Program-made: the position numbers and the translations under genes
Origin: JBBDLF01 sp040879025
GTDB lineage: Bacteria; Pseudomonadota; Gammaproteobacteria; Pseudomonadales; Pseudohongiellaceae
Reading direction: 5' to 3'
DNA length: 64,000 bases
Assembly (NCBI GenBank): GCA_040879025.1
Contig: JBBDLF010000038.1
Coordinates: 124,001 to 188,000, forward strand
In this document: positions 62,873 to 64,000 of the stretch, one piece after another
Layout of the letters: each line of letters begins with the position of its first letter
How positions within the stretch are numbered: position 1 is the stretch's first letter
The notes under the pieces: generated by a model
What the model was told of the DNA's origin: nothing
What the model saw: only the letters and a program-made list of their open reading frames with translations
Database searches by the model: none

Positions 62873-64000
62873 TCAGCCGGGAAAGTAGTCGGGTGGGTAA
62901 TCGTCTACCTGAATCGCGAGGTTGCGTGCGGCTTCCGCCGTGAGCCAGGCATCCGCGTCTTCACGGGTGCATAATTCAGCGGCCACCGCCGCTTCGGCCT
63001 GCCGTGGCAAATCCACGGTATCCGGCAATCGGCCTTTCCTGACGCCATCGCGAATCGCCAATCGTACTTCCTTGGTCGCCAGCACCTTGTTGAAGGCATC
63101 TTCGACGATAAACGTGGCGTTATCGGGGTCTTTGCTCAGGTACATATGCCGGGTCAGCCGGTCCCGCAATTCGCTTCGGGACAGCATGGCGCCCATCAGT
63201 TCATGTTCCAGATGGTCATCGGGCAACTGGAAGGCATCGCCCAGCGGAAAAACCATTCGTCTCAGAATGAACGCGACGAAGCGGTTCGGCAGATTCTCGA
63301 ACACTTCATTGAACGCCACCTGACTGTTATAGAGCGCGTATTGAATGTTCCAGTTTACATAAGGCAGGTCTTCGGGCTGCCGTCCGCTATCTTCATAATA
63401 CTTCAATACGGCTGAGGCCAGGTATAACTGGCTGAGTACATCCCCGAGTCGTGAAGACAGGCGTTCCTTGCGCTTCAAACCACCCCCCAGCAGCATCATG
63501 GCGATATCGGACACCAGGGAGAAAGCGGCGCTGACGCGCGTCAGTTGCTGATAATAACGGCCCGTAGAATCCATTACCGGCTTGCGCACGATACGGCCTC
63601 CGGTAAGGCTCAGACTCAGTGTGCGCACGAAGTTGCTGATACTGTAACCGATATGCCTGAATATCAAACTGTCGAATTCCCTGAGACCGTGTTGCTCGTC
63701 CGGGTTTTTCGCAGCCTGCATTTGCCGAAAGATAAACGGATGGCAACGAATGGCACCCTGTCCAAAAATAATCAGATTGCGTGTCAGTATATTGGCGCCT
63801 TCAACGGTTATGGCAATTGGTGTGCTGATATAGCAATGAGCGAGGTAGTTTTTCGAACCCATGATCAGTCCGCGTCCGCCATGGATATCCATCGCATCCT
63901 GAATCACTGCCCGGGCCTTCTCCGTCATATGATATTTTGCGATGGCTCCCACCACGGAAGGTTTGATATGAAGATCTACCGCGCCGGCAGTCATGATCCG
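62873..64000 (-). CDS. fadE: Acyl-CoA dehydrogenase FadE, C-terminal part
   Basis: The gene runs off the right edge; the visible 375 codons are the C-terminal half of a FadE-type enzyme (about 815 residues when complete). The dehydrogenase domain end has DAMDIHGGRGLIMGSKN and ITVEGANILTRNLIIFGQG, followed by the DUF1974 C-terminal domain specific to FadE. FadE does the first oxidation of beta-oxidation, using FAD. The reading frame is open up to base 64000 and the true start is outside the window. Confidence 0.94.
   Translation of the reverse strand, partial: RIMTAGAVDLHIKPSVVGAIAKYHMTEKARAVIQDAMDIHGGRGLIMGSKNYLAHCYISTPIAITVEGANILTRNLIIFGQGAIRCHPFIFRQMQAAKNPDEQHGLREFDSLIFRHIGYSISNFVRTLSLSLTGGRIVRKPVMDSTGRYYQQLTRVSAAFSLVSDIAMMLLGGGLKRKERLSSRLGDVLSQLYLASAVLKYYEDSGRQPEDLPYVNWNIQYALYNSQVAFNEVFENLPNRFVAFILRRMVFPLGDAFQLPDDHLEHELMGAMLSRSELRDRLTRHMYLSKDPDNATFIVEDAFNKVLATKEVRLAIRDGVRKGRLPDTVDLPRQAEAAVAAELCTREDADAWLTAEAARNLAIQVDDYPPDYFPG

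Overview
The window is chromosomal DNA of a gammaproteobacterium with fairly high G+C (mid to upper fifties by eye). Evidence for this: the ampD-ampE block, an 896-residue homodimeric-type pyruvate dehydrogenase E1 (AceE) with a two-lipoyl-domain AceF, the conserved order proA-nadD-rsfS-rlmH-mrdA-rodA-rlpA-dacA-ybeD-lipB-lipA, and a FabY-type initiating ketosynthase as in Pseudomonas. A Pseudomonadales-like lineage, in the broad sense that includes the former Cellvibrionales, is most plausible, but genus cannot be read from the sequence. Most of the window is housekeeping DNA. I found no prophage, integron, CRISPR array or transposase gene.

Layout. 1-3652: edge of a retropepsin-like gene, then DUF1631, ampD and ampE. 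3819-8243: aceE-aceF; lpd is not in the window. 8286-10033: ABC ATPase and FecCD-type permease on the minus strand. 10270-13103: yajQ, an AmpG-like permease, an alkyltransferase-like gene and fxsA. 13345-15349: groES-groEL with a heat-shock type promoter and a strong terminator. 15492-16996: sodB and a stand-alone PuuD-type membrane domain. 17264-19905: coiled-coil membrane protein, tRNA-Leu(UAG), a VWA-like protein and a membrane J-domain protein. 19915-24340: enoyl-CoA hydratase/isomerase, class I fumarase and FabY. 24577-28018: secreted metallo-beta-lactamase fold protein, VanY-like peptidase, MltB-like transglycosylase, RaiA/HPF and DUF1244. 28035-31897 (minus): GlxA-type regulator, greB, serC and a SerA-like dehydrogenase. 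32240-34505: LACTB2-like hydrolase, GIY-YIG protein, DUF523, a palindromic MITE-like element and a VOC protein. 34517-36055: NhaC antiporter (minus). 36172-46515: the proA-to-lipA run. 46554-54730: unknown membrane protein, cupin-like secreted protein, methyltransferase, M1 peptidase with DUF6702, Hsp70-family protein and a cyclophilin. 54813-64000: neurotransmitter-symporter family protein, class V aminotransferase, GmhA, a 7TMR-DISM sensor kinase homologue, M3 peptidase lipoprotein, DUF4404 and the 3' part of fadE.

How the genes fit together. A cell-wall theme recurs: AmpD, AmpG, an MltB-like enzyme, a VanY-like peptidase, PBP2, RodA, RlpA and PBP5/6 cover synthesis, trimming and recycling of peptidoglycan. 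Central carbon and lipid metabolism are represented by PDH, fumarase, FabY, LipA/LipB (which make the lipoyl groups AceF needs) and FadE. Chaperone functions (GroESL, an Hsp70-family protein, a J protein and a cyclophilin) are also present.

The observations most worth checking are a 7TMR-DISM histidine kinase homologue with Arg where the phospho-accepting His should be, a perfect 22-bp inverted repeat that supplies the stop codon of the DUF523 gene, the VWA/J-domain/coiled-coil gene group around tRNA-Leu, recent 18-bp expansions in the aceF linker, and the M1 peptidase/DUF6702 out-of-frame overlap. I did not find a clearly new multi-gene system that I could defend.
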